A model generated the notes under the pieces. That model had not been told where the DNA came from. It saw only the letters and a list, made by a program, of their open reading frames with translations, and did not search any database. Source: JAYEIH01 sp034659995 (lineage in GTDB: Archaea > Methanobacteriota_B > Thermococci > Methanofastidiosales > B48-G16). Taken from it: a stretch of DNA of 7,494 nucleotides. Location: positions 1 to 7,494 of the forward strand of contig JAYEIH010000116.1 in the NCBI GenBank assembly GCA_034659995.1, in the 5' to 3' direction. A program made the translations under genes and the position numbers. Positions 1 to 6,149 of the stretch are shown here, one piece after another. Each line of letters opens with the position of its first letter. Positions within the stretch are counted from its first letter, which is position 1.

Positions 1-1
1 C

Positions 2-24
2 TGTTGAGTACGATTATTTTTTCG
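2..24 (+). repeat. Left terminal inverted repeat of the IS element
   Basis: Reads TGTTGAGTACGATTA then TTTTTTCG. It pairs with 1073-1095 with five mismatches over 23 bases. The outermost TGT is kept in both copies, as expected for DDE-transposase ends. Confidence 0.8.
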
Positions 25-91
25 TTTACTTAAATCTTGTGGATCCATCATGATCACCATACATTTTCAAGAACAATCCAAGGATGGATAC

Positions 92-138
92 AACACTAAC
101 TTTGTTAGTGTTTCGGAAACACTATCTCCGATAGTGTT
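92..138. repeat. Tandem pair of 9-3-9 hairpins at the transposase stop codon
   Basis: AACACTAAC-TTT-GTTAGTGTT (92-112) and AACACTATC-TCC-GATAGTGTT (118-138) are both perfect 9-bp stems with 3-base loops, five bases apart. The two copies differ by an A-T to T-A exchange within the stem that keeps pairing, a compensatory change. The transposase stop (TAG, complement of 122-124) falls in the left arm of the second hairpin. The inner arms can also pair with each other (106-114 with 116-124). Possible roles are a 3' RNA structure or terminator for the transposase transcript, or a protection against read-through from outside. None is proven. Confidence 0.85.
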
Positions 139-1053
139 GTTTTGGCGGCATTTTTCTTTCAAAAGCACCTCTTGGATTTTCTCCTATTTCAATCCACAAA
201 GCTCCGTGTATCAAGTTGTTGTACCAATTTATGAACTCATTTAAGGAATCAAATCTCCATCTGTGCTTATCGTACTCATACCAGAATCTCTCAATCTTTC
301 CATTGGTCTGAGGATTGTGAACTCTTGAAGGAATATGCTTTATATCCTGCGATTTTAGATATCTCTGGAACATACTTGTCCCTTCCTTCTCATTGGAGAA
401 GAACTGTGTTCCTCTGTCTGTATTCACCTCTCTAATCTCAACATTGTATTCCAGAGCTTCTAACTGTGATTCTTTGAACGTTTCAATGCTGTGCTCCGCT
501 GTAGCTTTGTTAAACTCTCCCCCCGAGAGTATTTTCCTTGAAGCATCGTCGAGCCATACTATAGCGTAAGGATGATTCTCCGTTGTTCTATGCCAGTCTC
601 CATGGAGTAAGCTTCCTGAATGTTCTCTTTCGTATCTGCATCTCTTCCTTTTCTTCTGTTTTCTTGGATTCGGTATCGTTCTTCCTGTTTGTTTTAGATA
701 CTGGTGGATCTTATTATGTGGGATCTTGTACCCTCGCATCCTTAATTCATGGTACAGAAGCCTGGCTCCTCTTTTCGTTTCGTTCCATACTCTATCTATC
801 ATCTCTTTTTCTTCCTTTGTGAGATATGTCTTAGGTCTTCTATTCTTTTTCAATTTAGGTACCTCTCCTGTGTTTTTGTATTCTTTTACCAATTGCTACA
901 ACAGTAATTGTTTACAATTACTGCAGAAATTCCAGAGGAATTTCTTCTCCTTCTTGTGATATCATATATCTCTGCCATTGTTTTTGTGTTTTGATTCTTC
1001 TTCGTGACTTGATTGATGATATATCTGATCTTTTTGTTGTTGAGTTTGGTCAT
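122..1053 (-). pseudogene. IS481-like transposase (DDE/rve integrase core), interrupted by a 44-bp hairpin insertion and an amber codon
   Basis: The N-terminal part starts at ATG 1053 (MTKLNNKKIRYII...) and forms a helix-turn-helix-like region up to DITRRR. Reading then runs into a 44-base block (902-945) that shifts the frame. The rest of the protein continues in another frame from about 892 (LVKEYKNTGEVPKLKKNRRP) to the stop at 122. It carries the rve core with DDE candidates in GDWH, NTDRGTQF and NGKIERFW, plus the usual C-terminal INWYNN...HGAL segment. The two frames differ by 161 bases. Removing exactly the 44-base block leaves 117 (39 codons), so the frame is restored to one gene of about 295 codons, close to the family norm. 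One TAG codon just after the block (895-897) remains where relatives would plausibly have Gln (CAG). As it stands the gene most likely makes no full product. Translational bypassing plus amber readthrough is a less likely alternative. Confidence 0.85.
902..945. repeat. 44-bp double hairpin inserted in the transposase gene
   Basis: Two perfect inverted repeats lie one base apart. The first is CAGTAATTG / CAATTACTG (902-910 and 915-923, loop TTTA). The second is AGAAATTCC / GGAATTTCT (925-933 and 937-945, loop AGA). Both stems are 9 bp. The pair spans exactly the 44 bases whose removal rejoins the two transposase frames, so it looks like a discrete inserted unit. Its origin is unknown to me. 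Confidence 0.85.
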
Positions 1054-1073
1054 GCCAAGAGTTAGATCTTGGC
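1054..1073. repeat. Inverted repeat next to the transposase start codon
   Basis: GCCAAGA (1054-1060) and TCTTGGC (1067-1073) form a perfect 7-bp stem with a 6-base loop, directly before the transposase ATG and touching the right terminal repeat. It could be a subterminal transposase-binding site, or an RNA hairpin limiting transposase translation. No Shine-Dalgarno-like sequence is visible between it and the ATG. Confidence 0.6.
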
Positions 1074-1095
1074 GAAATAATTTCCGTACTCTACA
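1073..1095 (-). repeat. Right terminal inverted repeat of the IS element
   Basis: On the minus strand this reads TGTAGAGTACGGAAA then TTATTTCG and matches the left end at 18 of 23 positions. It lies upstream of the transposase start, so it is the transposase-proximal (promoter-side) end. Confidence 0.8.
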
Positions 1096-1111
1096 TTCGT
1101 GCAAAATCACC

Positions 1112-1126
1112 GAAAGATTTATAAAG
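1112..1126 (+). promoter_or_regulatory. Archaeal BRE/TATA promoter of the Cys-rich peptide gene
   Basis: GAAAG (BRE-like) is followed by ATTTATAAAG, a good archaeal TATA box. Initiation about 25 bases downstream would fall near 1145-1148, giving a very short leader before the ATG at 1158. The leader would contain little more than the ribosome site GGTGAT (1148-1153). The ChaN-like gene at the other end of the window has a closely similar element (GGAAAGATATAAAA). The promoter lies outside the IS, starting about 17 bases past its right end. Confidence 0.65.
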
Positions 1127-1147
1127 AGAGAAAAGGTATTAGATAGT

Positions 1148-1153
1148 GGTGAT
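1148..1153 (+). promoter_or_regulatory. Ribosome binding site deciding the start of the 50-residue peptide
   Basis: GGTGAT complements the conserved archaeal 16S 3' end (AUCACCUCC) and lies 4 bases before ATG 1158. This supports ATG over the in-frame GTG codons at 1146 and 1149, which the site itself overlaps. Confidence 0.6.
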
Positions 1154-1157
1154 AAGA

Positions 1158-1310
1158 ATGGAGTTGACATTTATAGGATCTGGTCCTGTTAAGCCTGAGT
1201 GTATAACCCCTTGTTTTGAGGTATGTGGGAGTTACACGCCACCATGCTCAACATATTGCCCATCTCAATTTTGTTGGGTTCCTGGGCCGTGCGACTGCAT
1301 ATTTACTTGA
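1158..1310 (+). CDS. Cys-rich 50-residue peptide, candidate RiPP precursor
   Basis: Fifty codons from ATG 1158 to TGA 1308-1310. The first 14 residues (MELTFIGSGPVKPE) lack Cys and could be a short leader. The remaining 36 hold eight Cys (15, 19, 23, 30, 34, 39, 45, 47), spaced C-x3-C-x3-C-x6-C-x3-C-x4-C-x5-C-x-C. They also hold many Pro, Ser, Thr and aromatic residues and a few acidic residues (E21, D46). There is no signal peptide or membrane segment. The gene has its own TATA box and ribosome site and stands just before a radical SAM/SPASM gene on the same strand, the usual place for a precursor. In known ranthipeptides, sactipeptides and the QhpC-type subunit, such enzymes link Cys to other residues by thioethers. 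A similar fate here is inference. It could instead be a small metal-binding (metallothionein- or zinc-knuckle-like) protein. I do not recognise its family. Confidence 0.78.
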   Translation: MELTFIGSGPVKPECITPCFEVCGSYTPPCSTYCPSQFCWVPGPCDCIFT

Positions 1311-1320
1311 GGATAACGCA

Positions 1321-1385
1321 TTAGCTAGTTGGCTAAGCCTCTGCCAGCAAAGATAGTAAAATCGGGGAGAGTTGTAAAGGAGGTT
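1321..1385 (+). promoter_or_regulatory. Intergenic hairpin and ribosome site between peptide and first maturase
   Basis: TTAGC / GCTAA (1321-1325 and 1332-1336) forms a small hairpin 10 bases after the peptide stop. A strong ribosome site, AAAGGAGGT (1376-1384), stands 8 bases before ATG 1393. AGCCTCT (1336-1342) can pair with GGAGGTT (1379-1385), with two G-U pairs, and so could cover that site. There is no T-run terminator and no second TATA box that I trust, so cotranscription with the peptide is likely. The structure may help keep enzyme levels below precursor levels. This is a reading of the sequence only. Confidence 0.4.
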
Positions 1386-1392
1386 ATATGAG

Positions 1393-2772
1393 ATGAATGG
1401 AGATCAAAGGCTTGTGAAACCTAAACTTCTATTAAAAGTTGATATAGAAAATGGAAGAAAAGCAATATTTTCAAATTTAACGGGAAGTGCTGCTGTTATG
1501 GATTCTGAAGTGGAAGAGATTCTTGACTCTTTTGAAAGTCCGGTTTATTTAAAAGACGTATGCAAAAATGATCCTCTCTGTGAAAAAGCAGTCAACGAAT
1601 TACTGAGTGAGGGAATGCTGATAGAGGAGGGGATTGATGAGTACTCAAGAGTGAAAGACACGATAGATAAGATTAGGCGTAGTCGGAAGTATAGTTTTAT
1701 GTTTGTTTTGACCACAAGATGTAATTTCAATTGTATATACTGTTATGAGGACAAAACTCCTTTGGATATGACGTGGAGGACTGCAGAGAAATGTATTGAT
1801 TTTATCGAAGATCGTGTCAAAGAGACAGGACAAAAAAATGTTAACATTAGCCCATATGGAGGTGAACCGCTCCTAAAGTTTGATTTGATTAAAAGGATCT
1901 TAAATACGTTAAGAGAACGTCTTCCCGATACTGAGATCACCACTAGCATAATTACTAATGGATCTCTTTTGACAGAAGAAAGAGCAGAGTTTTTGAGAGG
2001 ATATAATTGTAAATTTGTTCAGATAACTATAGATGGACCAAAACGCGTCCACGACAAAAGGCGACCTTATAAAAATGGAAGTAGTAGCTTTGAAGATGTT
2101 GTTAGAGGATTAAAAGTTGCATTAGATAATATTGAGCGGGTAAGTTTAAGGATAAATGTAGATAAAAATAATGTTAAGCATGTTCAGGACTTTCTCGAAT
2201 ATTTGAACTCAAATAATATTAATAAGCCAAACATGAATGTTTCATTTGGTAAAACCCATGCAACAACAAAGGCATCTATGTCATATAAAAAACACTGCAT
2301 ACCACTTCATGAGTGGGGAAAAGAATTTATCAAATTGTTCAAGTTATCTCAAGAAATGGGTTTTAAGTCAATATTACCCCTCCCTCGATTTTTGTACTGT
2401 AGGGCATATATTAAAAATGATCTCATGTTTAATCCAGATGGAAATTTAGTCCCCTGTTTAGAGGCTGCTGGAAACTGTCCGGAAGAGTTTATTGTTGGAA
2501 ACATTTTTGATGATCCAGTTTATAACTCTAATGCAGACAAATTCTTTAAGAGATCCCCTCTGGATTTTGAGAAATGCAGGAATTGTGATATAATCGCATT
2601 TTGTGGAGGAGGTTGTATTCCTTTCGCATATGCCGAAAATGATACATTAAATTCTGTGTCCTGCCCTTTTTATAAATACATTTTCAAAGATATGGCAGAA
2701 ATATATATACAAAATTGTCTTTCTGATAAAAGCATGTATAGAAAAGTCGATTTCAATCCATGCAAGATATAA
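1393..2772 (+). CDS. Radical SAM/SPASM peptide maturase, copy 1
   Basis: 459 residues. Residues about 10-85 resemble the small winged-helix peptide-binding (PqqD/RRE-like) domain found at the N-terminus of many RiPP maturases (FSNLTGSAAVMDSEVEEILD, then a Cys pair in VCKNDPLC). The radical SAM core follows, with C110-x3-C114-x2-C117 (TTRCNFNCIYCYED) for the SAM-binding 4Fe-4S cluster, and YGGEPLL and ITNGSLL strands. The C-terminal SPASM region shows the full seven-Cys pattern: C336-x13-G-x4-C355, then C395-x2-C398-x5-C404-x3-C408 and C424, enough for two auxiliary clusters, plus an extra C362. The likely role is SAM-dependent modification (for example thioether crosslinking) of the upstream Cys-rich peptide in the cytoplasm under anaerobic conditions. 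The start is set by GGAGGT eight bases upstream; an ATG at 1388 reads straight into a stop. The product type cannot be read from sequence. Confidence 0.9.
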   Translation: MNGDQRLVKPKLLLKVDIENGRKAIFSNLTGSAAVMDSEVEEILDSFESPVYLKDVCKNDPLCEKAVNELLSEGMLIEEGIDEYSRVKDTIDKIRRSRKYSFMFVLTTRCNFNCIYCYEDKTPLDMTWRTAEKCIDFIEDRVKETGQKNVNISPYGGEPLLKFDLIKRILNTLRERLPDTEITTSIITNGSLLTEERAEFLRGYNCKFVQITIDGPKRVHDKRRPYKNGSSSFEDVVRGLKVALDNIERVSLRINVDKNNVKHVQDFLEYLNSNNINKPNMNVSFGKTHATTKASMSYKKHCIPLHEWGKEFIKLFKLSQEMGFKSILPLPRFLYCRAYIKNDLMFNPDGNLVPCLEAAGNCPEEFIVGNIFDDPVYNSNADKFFKRSPLDFEKCRNCDIIAFCGGGCIPFAYAENDTLNSVSCPFYKYIFKDMAEIYIQNCLSDKSMYRKVDFNPCKI

Positions 2773-2775
2773 GAG

Positions 2776-2785
2776 ATATATAAAT
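2776..2785 (+). promoter_or_regulatory. Possible TATA box before the S41 lipoprotein gene
   Basis: ATATATAAAT lies just past the first maturase stop. A start about 25 bases downstream would fall close to the in-frame ATG at 2804, which would suit a leaderless transcript. Such AT-rich sequence is common here, so this is a weak call. No clear ribosome site precedes ATG 2795. Confidence 0.3.
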
Positions 2786-2794
2786 ACTGGATAG

Positions 2795-4771
2795 ATGAGT
2801 GTCATGATCAAAAAATGTGTAGGGATTATATCAATTGCTTTGATACTTTTCAGTTCAGCGTGCATAGAGGAAGAATCGAAAATTGTCGACTCAGCAAAAA
2901 TAGATCTTCTCCCCACAGCAAATATCACAGTGGATGGCATGGACTCCGATTGGGGGAACATTTCCACAATCTATGAAGATTCCGAAAAGTCTATGTATGC
3001 TGCAATCGATAATGAGATACTTGTTATCAGAATGGATTTTGTCGAACCGAGGCCCTTCAAAGAGCGGTATTTTATTGGCATTGACACAGATTACGATGAA
3101 CACATGGAGTATAGAGTAGAGTTCAGCAAAGGAGAAGGGAGACTTGCGTTGGAAAAGAAAGATAGCGAGAAGTGGAAGGAAGTGCAGAGTGATCTGGAAG
3201 GAGATGCACTCTGGGCTGTGGAGATCGCTCTTCCCCTTGCAGATCTTGATTGCGACGGATGCTACCTCACAGGCTGGATCTATGATATCTCTGTAAAAAA
3301 CTATACGGCCCATTTTCCTTGGATCCGGTCGTTAAAACAGGAAACGGGGTTCAATCCCGAACTGACAAAAAACGAATGGAAAGAAGATTTTGAAGCGCTT
3401 TACTACATTATCGAGTATAACTATCCATACCTCTGGGTGAAGGAACGTACGCATGGCTACAACTGGCTGGATTTAAAGGATGAGTACGTGCAAAGACTAG
3501 ACAAGATCGAGACAAATGAGGAGTTTCTCTCGCTGATGAGAGAGGCGGTAGCAACACTCCAGAATAGGCATACGCAGGTAGTGAGCTATGAGTACCTTGA
3601 AAAATACAAAGAAACGATGCTTTCTATAGACAATTCATGGAGCGAAATGCTGAATGAAACTGTGATTGGAGCGAACAAGTACTGGGAGGAACTATGGAAC
3701 TATTTCTGCCCCGAGGTATTCTTTTCGTATATTGGCGGCGAGTACCTCGCTGTCGACGGCATCGGGGACTGGGAAGAAAAGTACGGGATTGAGAAAGGCG
3801 CGAAGGTGCTAAAGGTAAACGGAAGGGATGTGGATGCAGTGATAGAATCGATAAAAACGGAAACGCTAGTATGGCATGATTGCGATAGGGATAAGCTCTT
3901 TACGAGATACCTGGATCCTGTAGCATTTGGCGAGAACACGATATTTACTATCAAAAAGTCAGATGGAACGACAGTAGAAGAACGTATCGATTGTGTTTCT
4001 GAAGATCCATATAAAGAGTATCTCCATAGCAACACACCTAATCTCGAGTTTAAAAAATGGGAGGACAAGAAGGTGGCGTATGTGAAAATACGATCTTTTG
4101 GAGCCGATATAGATAAAGATCGATCAAAGCTTTTAGAGTTTTATAAGACAATAAAAGACTATAAAACTCTCATAATAAATATACTGGGAAATCGTGGAGG
4201 CCCTTACAGGTACTGGATGAATAACATTGTCTCTCCTCTTACTCACAAAGACATCAATGTTGCATTTTTCTTTGCAGCCAGACAGGGAAAACTCCCAACG
4301 GGAGAGGTATATGGAATAAGTAAAATACAATCAAGATCCGCTATCTCTACACCTCCAGAGGTAACGACGAATAATTTCCCAGAGATACGAAGGACTGAGA
4401 TATCATTTTCTAAAGAAGCAGCAGCAAAAACTCCTTTTAATGGCGATATTTATCTGCTAGTGGATAGGTGGGTGTACTCTGCCAGTGAAAGTTTTGCATC
4501 GTTTGCCAAAGAATCAGGCTTTGCTACGCTCGTAGGAACGACTACTGGTGGCGACGGTAGAGGAGGTGGCACCACTCCATTTGTCCTCCCCAACAGCAAG
4601 CTCGTTGTGATAGTAAGGAGTTCTATGGGTATCAACCCTGACGGTACAGCGAACGAAGAGACCCATACCTCGCCGGATATCTATTTCGAACAAAATGAGT
4701 GGGACAAAGATGAAGAGATAATAGAATTTCTGTTAAGGGATTTAGAGGAGAAAACATGGACAAACTGGTAA
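2795..4771 (+). CDS. S41-family peptidase lipoprotein with N-terminal CBM9-like domain
   Basis: 658 residues. The N-terminus is a lipoprotein signal (KK, hydrophobic stretch, LFSSAC with C23 as lipid anchor), so the enzyme should sit outside the membrane. Residues about 40-165 (ANITVDGMDSDWGN...) resemble a CBM9-like beta-sandwich. A helical stretch follows with H259 (QNRHTQ), then a PDZ-like segment near 310-400 (GIEKGAKVLKVNGRDVD). The S41 core has ILGNRGGP and VYSASESFA, with S562 the expected nucleophile. The Lys that Prc/CtpA enzymes carry 25 residues later is Asp here (D587, in GTTTGGDGRGGG). The protein therefore fits the tricorn/IRBP-like S41 branch, which uses Ser-His-Glu residues. 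Its final stretch NEETHTSPDI could supply the Glu. Lying between the two maturases and overlapping the second by 16 bases, it is a good candidate for cutting the modified peptide. ATG 2804 (residue 4) is an alternative start. Confidence 0.87.
   Translation: MSVMIKKCVGIISIALILFSSACIEEESKIVDSAKIDLLPTANITVDGMDSDWGNISTIYEDSEKSMYAAIDNEILVIRMDFVEPRPFKERYFIGIDTDYDEHMEYRVEFSKGEGRLALEKKDSEKWKEVQSDLEGDALWAVEIALPLADLDCDGCYLTGWIYDISVKNYTAHFPWIRSLKQETGFNPELTKNEWKEDFEALYYIIEYNYPYLWVKERTHGYNWLDLKDEYVQRLDKIETNEEFLSLMREAVATLQNRHTQVVSYEYLEKYKETMLSIDNSWSEMLNETVIGANKYWEELWNYFCPEVFFSYIGGEYLAVDGIGDWEEKYGIEKGAKVLKVNGRDVDAVIESIKTETLVWHDCDRDKLFTRYLDPVAFGENTIFTIKKSDGTTVEERIDCVSEDPYKEYLHSNTPNLEFKKWEDKKVAYVKIRSFGADIDKDRSKLLEFYKTIKDYKTLIINILGNRGGPYRYWMNNIVSPLTHKDINVAFFFAARQGKLPTGEVYGISKIQSRSAISTPPEVTTNNFPEIRRTEISFSKEAAAKTPFNGDIYLLVDRWVYSASESFASFAKESGFATLVGTTTGGDGRGGGTTPFVLPNSKLVVIVRSSMGINPDGTANEETHTSPDIYFEQNEWDKDEEIIEFLLRDLEEKTWTNW
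4744..4750 (+). promoter_or_regulatory. Ribosome site of the second maturase inside the peptidase gene
   Basis: AGAGGAG lies 5 bases before ATG 4756 and within the last codons of the S41 gene. It fixes the start and, with the 16-base overlap, argues for translational coupling. Confidence 0.65.
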
Positions 4772-6144
4772 ACAGAAAGTTTCGAAAATCTAAATTATTG
4801 TTAAAAGTTGAATTGGAAAATGGAAAAAAGGCAGTGTTTTCGAATACAACGGGAAGTATCGCTGTTATGGATTCTGAAGTAGAAACTATTCTTGACTCTT
4901 TCGAAAATCCGGCCTATCTAAAAGAGGTATGCAAAAATGATCCTCTCTGCGAAAAAGCAGTTAATGAATTGCTGAAGAAAGGTATTTTAGTAGAAGAAGA
5001 GACTGATGAATATGAGAGATTAAAAAGTGAAATAAATAAACTCAGATCGTTAGAAGAGAGGTATAGTTTTACATTCGTCCTTACTACACGATGCAATTTC
5101 AATTGTGTATACTGCTATGAGGACAAAACTCCTTTGGATATGATGTGGAAGACCGCAAAAAAATGCATCGATTTCATTGAAGATCGAGTCAAAGAAACAG
5201 GACAGAAGGATGTTAAAATTAGATTATATGGAGGTGAACCTCTCCTCAAGTTTGATCTGATTAAAAGGATCTTAAATACGACAAGGAAGCGTCTTCCTAG
5301 TATTGAGATCACTACAAGTATAGGTACCAATGGCTCTCTTCTAACAGAAGAAAAGATAAGTTTTTTGAAAAAATATGAATGTAAATATATTCAAACAAAT
5401 ATAGACGGGATAAAAAGTATCCATGATAGCAGACGACCATACAAAAATGGAGATAGTAGTTTTGATGATGTAATAAACGGATTGAGAATTGCATTGGATA
5501 GCTCTGTAAGAGTGGGCCTGAGAATAAATATAGACAAAAACAATGTCGATGAAGTGCCTGAATTCCTTGAGTATTTAAAACTGAATAATATTAATAGCCC
5601 CAATATGGGTGTGCTATTTGAACGAATATTCATAGTCACAGAGAAGTGTGGGCCATATAAAAAACACTGCATACCGCCTTATAAGTGGGGGAAAGAGTAC
5701 ATTAAACTATCTAAATTGGCCCAAAAATTAGGATTTAGATGTCATATCAGCTTACCGCCCCGATTTTTGTATTGTACAGCATATATAAAGAGTAATGTAA
5801 AGTTTAATCCAGATGGGAATCTCATCTCATGTTGGGGGGCTGCTGGAAACTGTCCGGAAGAATTTATCGTTGGAAATGTTTTTAATGATCCGGTTTATAA
5901 CTCTAATGCAGACAAATTCTTCAAGAGATCACCTTTGGATTTTGAAGAGTGTAGGAACTGTGATATCGTCGCATTCTGCGGTGGAGGGTGTATTGCATCT
6001 GCTTATACCGAAAATGGTACATTAAATTCTGTATACTGTCCCTATCAGAAATATAATTTTAAAGAACTGGCAAAATTTTATGTGAAAGAGTGTTTTGCAG
6101 ATGAGAAGATATACGAAAGAGTCGATTTTGACAGGTTACTGTAA
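4756..6144 (+). CDS. Radical SAM/SPASM peptide maturase, copy 2 (paralogue of copy 1)
   Basis: 462 residues, with the same three-part build as the first maturase and well over half its residues identical by eye. It has the RRE-like N-terminus with the shared VCKNDPLC pair. The radical SAM motif is C113-x3-C117-x2-C120 (RCNFNCVYCYED), followed by YGGEPLL and GTNGSLL. The SPASM Cys are C340-x13-G-x4-C359, C399-x2-C402-x5-C408-x3-C412 and C428, with the extra C366. All cluster ligands are kept, so it should be active. It differs most between the barrel and SPASM regions (around residues 290-335), where it has two Cys that copy 1 lacks (EKCGPY and FRCHIS). That region may contact substrate, so the two enzymes may treat different Cys sets or different peptides. 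They could also act as a pair. It is the last gene of the run and ends 5 bases from the convergent lipoprotein gene. Confidence 0.9.
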   Translation: MDKLVNRKFRKSKLLLKVELENGKKAVFSNTTGSIAVMDSEVETILDSFENPAYLKEVCKNDPLCEKAVNELLKKGILVEEETDEYERLKSEINKLRSLEERYSFTFVLTTRCNFNCVYCYEDKTPLDMMWKTAKKCIDFIEDRVKETGQKDVKIRLYGGEPLLKFDLIKRILNTTRKRLPSIEITTSIGTNGSLLTEEKISFLKKYECKYIQTNIDGIKSIHDSRRPYKNGDSSFDDVINGLRIALDSSVRVGLRINIDKNNVDEVPEFLEYLKLNNINSPNMGVLFERIFIVTEKCGPYKKHCIPPYKWGKEYIKLSKLAQKLGFRCHISLPPRFLYCTAYIKSNVKFNPDGNLISCWGAAGNCPEEFIVGNVFNDPVYNSNADKFFKRSPLDFEECRNCDIVAFCGGGCIASAYTENGTLNSVYCPYQKYNFKELAKFYVKECFADEKIYERVDFDRLL

Positions 6145-6149
6145 AAAAG

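Larger units (their letters stand above)
2..1095 (-). mobile_element. IS481-like insertion sequence, apparently complete, transposase broken
   Basis: The element is bounded by imperfect inverted repeats: TGTTGAGTACG... at 2-24, and the complement of 1073-1095, which reads TGTAGAGTACG... About 18 of 23 positions agree, and both ends begin TGT as in IS481/IS3-type elements. Between them lies one minus-strand DDE (rve-fold) transposase gene filling nearly the whole element, for a total of about 1.09 kb, which fits IS481. A target-site duplication cannot be tested because only one base precedes the left end. The right end lies about 17 bases before the promoter of the Cys-rich peptide gene. The transposase gene is not intact, so movement would need help from another copy. 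Family assignment rests on the protein motifs and organisation, not on a database search. Confidence 0.82.

Noticed and set aside
40..58. GTGGATC...GATCAC imperfect hairpin inside the left IS end
   Set aside because: It needs a bulge and has a short stem, and is within what chance would give in this sequence.
92..138. Repeat pair as a CRISPR remnant
   Set aside because: Only two 21-base hairpins five bases apart, with no spacer-length gaps and no cas genes nearby.
122..1053. Two-ORF transposase with programmed -1 frameshift, as in IS3 elements
   Set aside because: No slippery A-rich heptamer is seen at the junction, the frames do not overlap productively, and precise removal of the 44-base palindromic block explains the shift.
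1388..1396. ATG 1388 as start of the first maturase
   Set aside because: It reads Met-Arg-stop. ATG 1393 has the GGAGGT site at good spacing.
1546..1949. Minus-strand open frames within the maturase and peptidase genes
   Set aside because: They are shadows of well-supported plus-strand genes, lack promoters or ribosome sites and show no domain-like sequence.
2795..4771. Prc/CtpA-type Ser-Lys protease assignment
   Set aside because: The Lys position holds Asp in a Gly-rich loop, and a His is present in the place used by tricorn-like S41 members.
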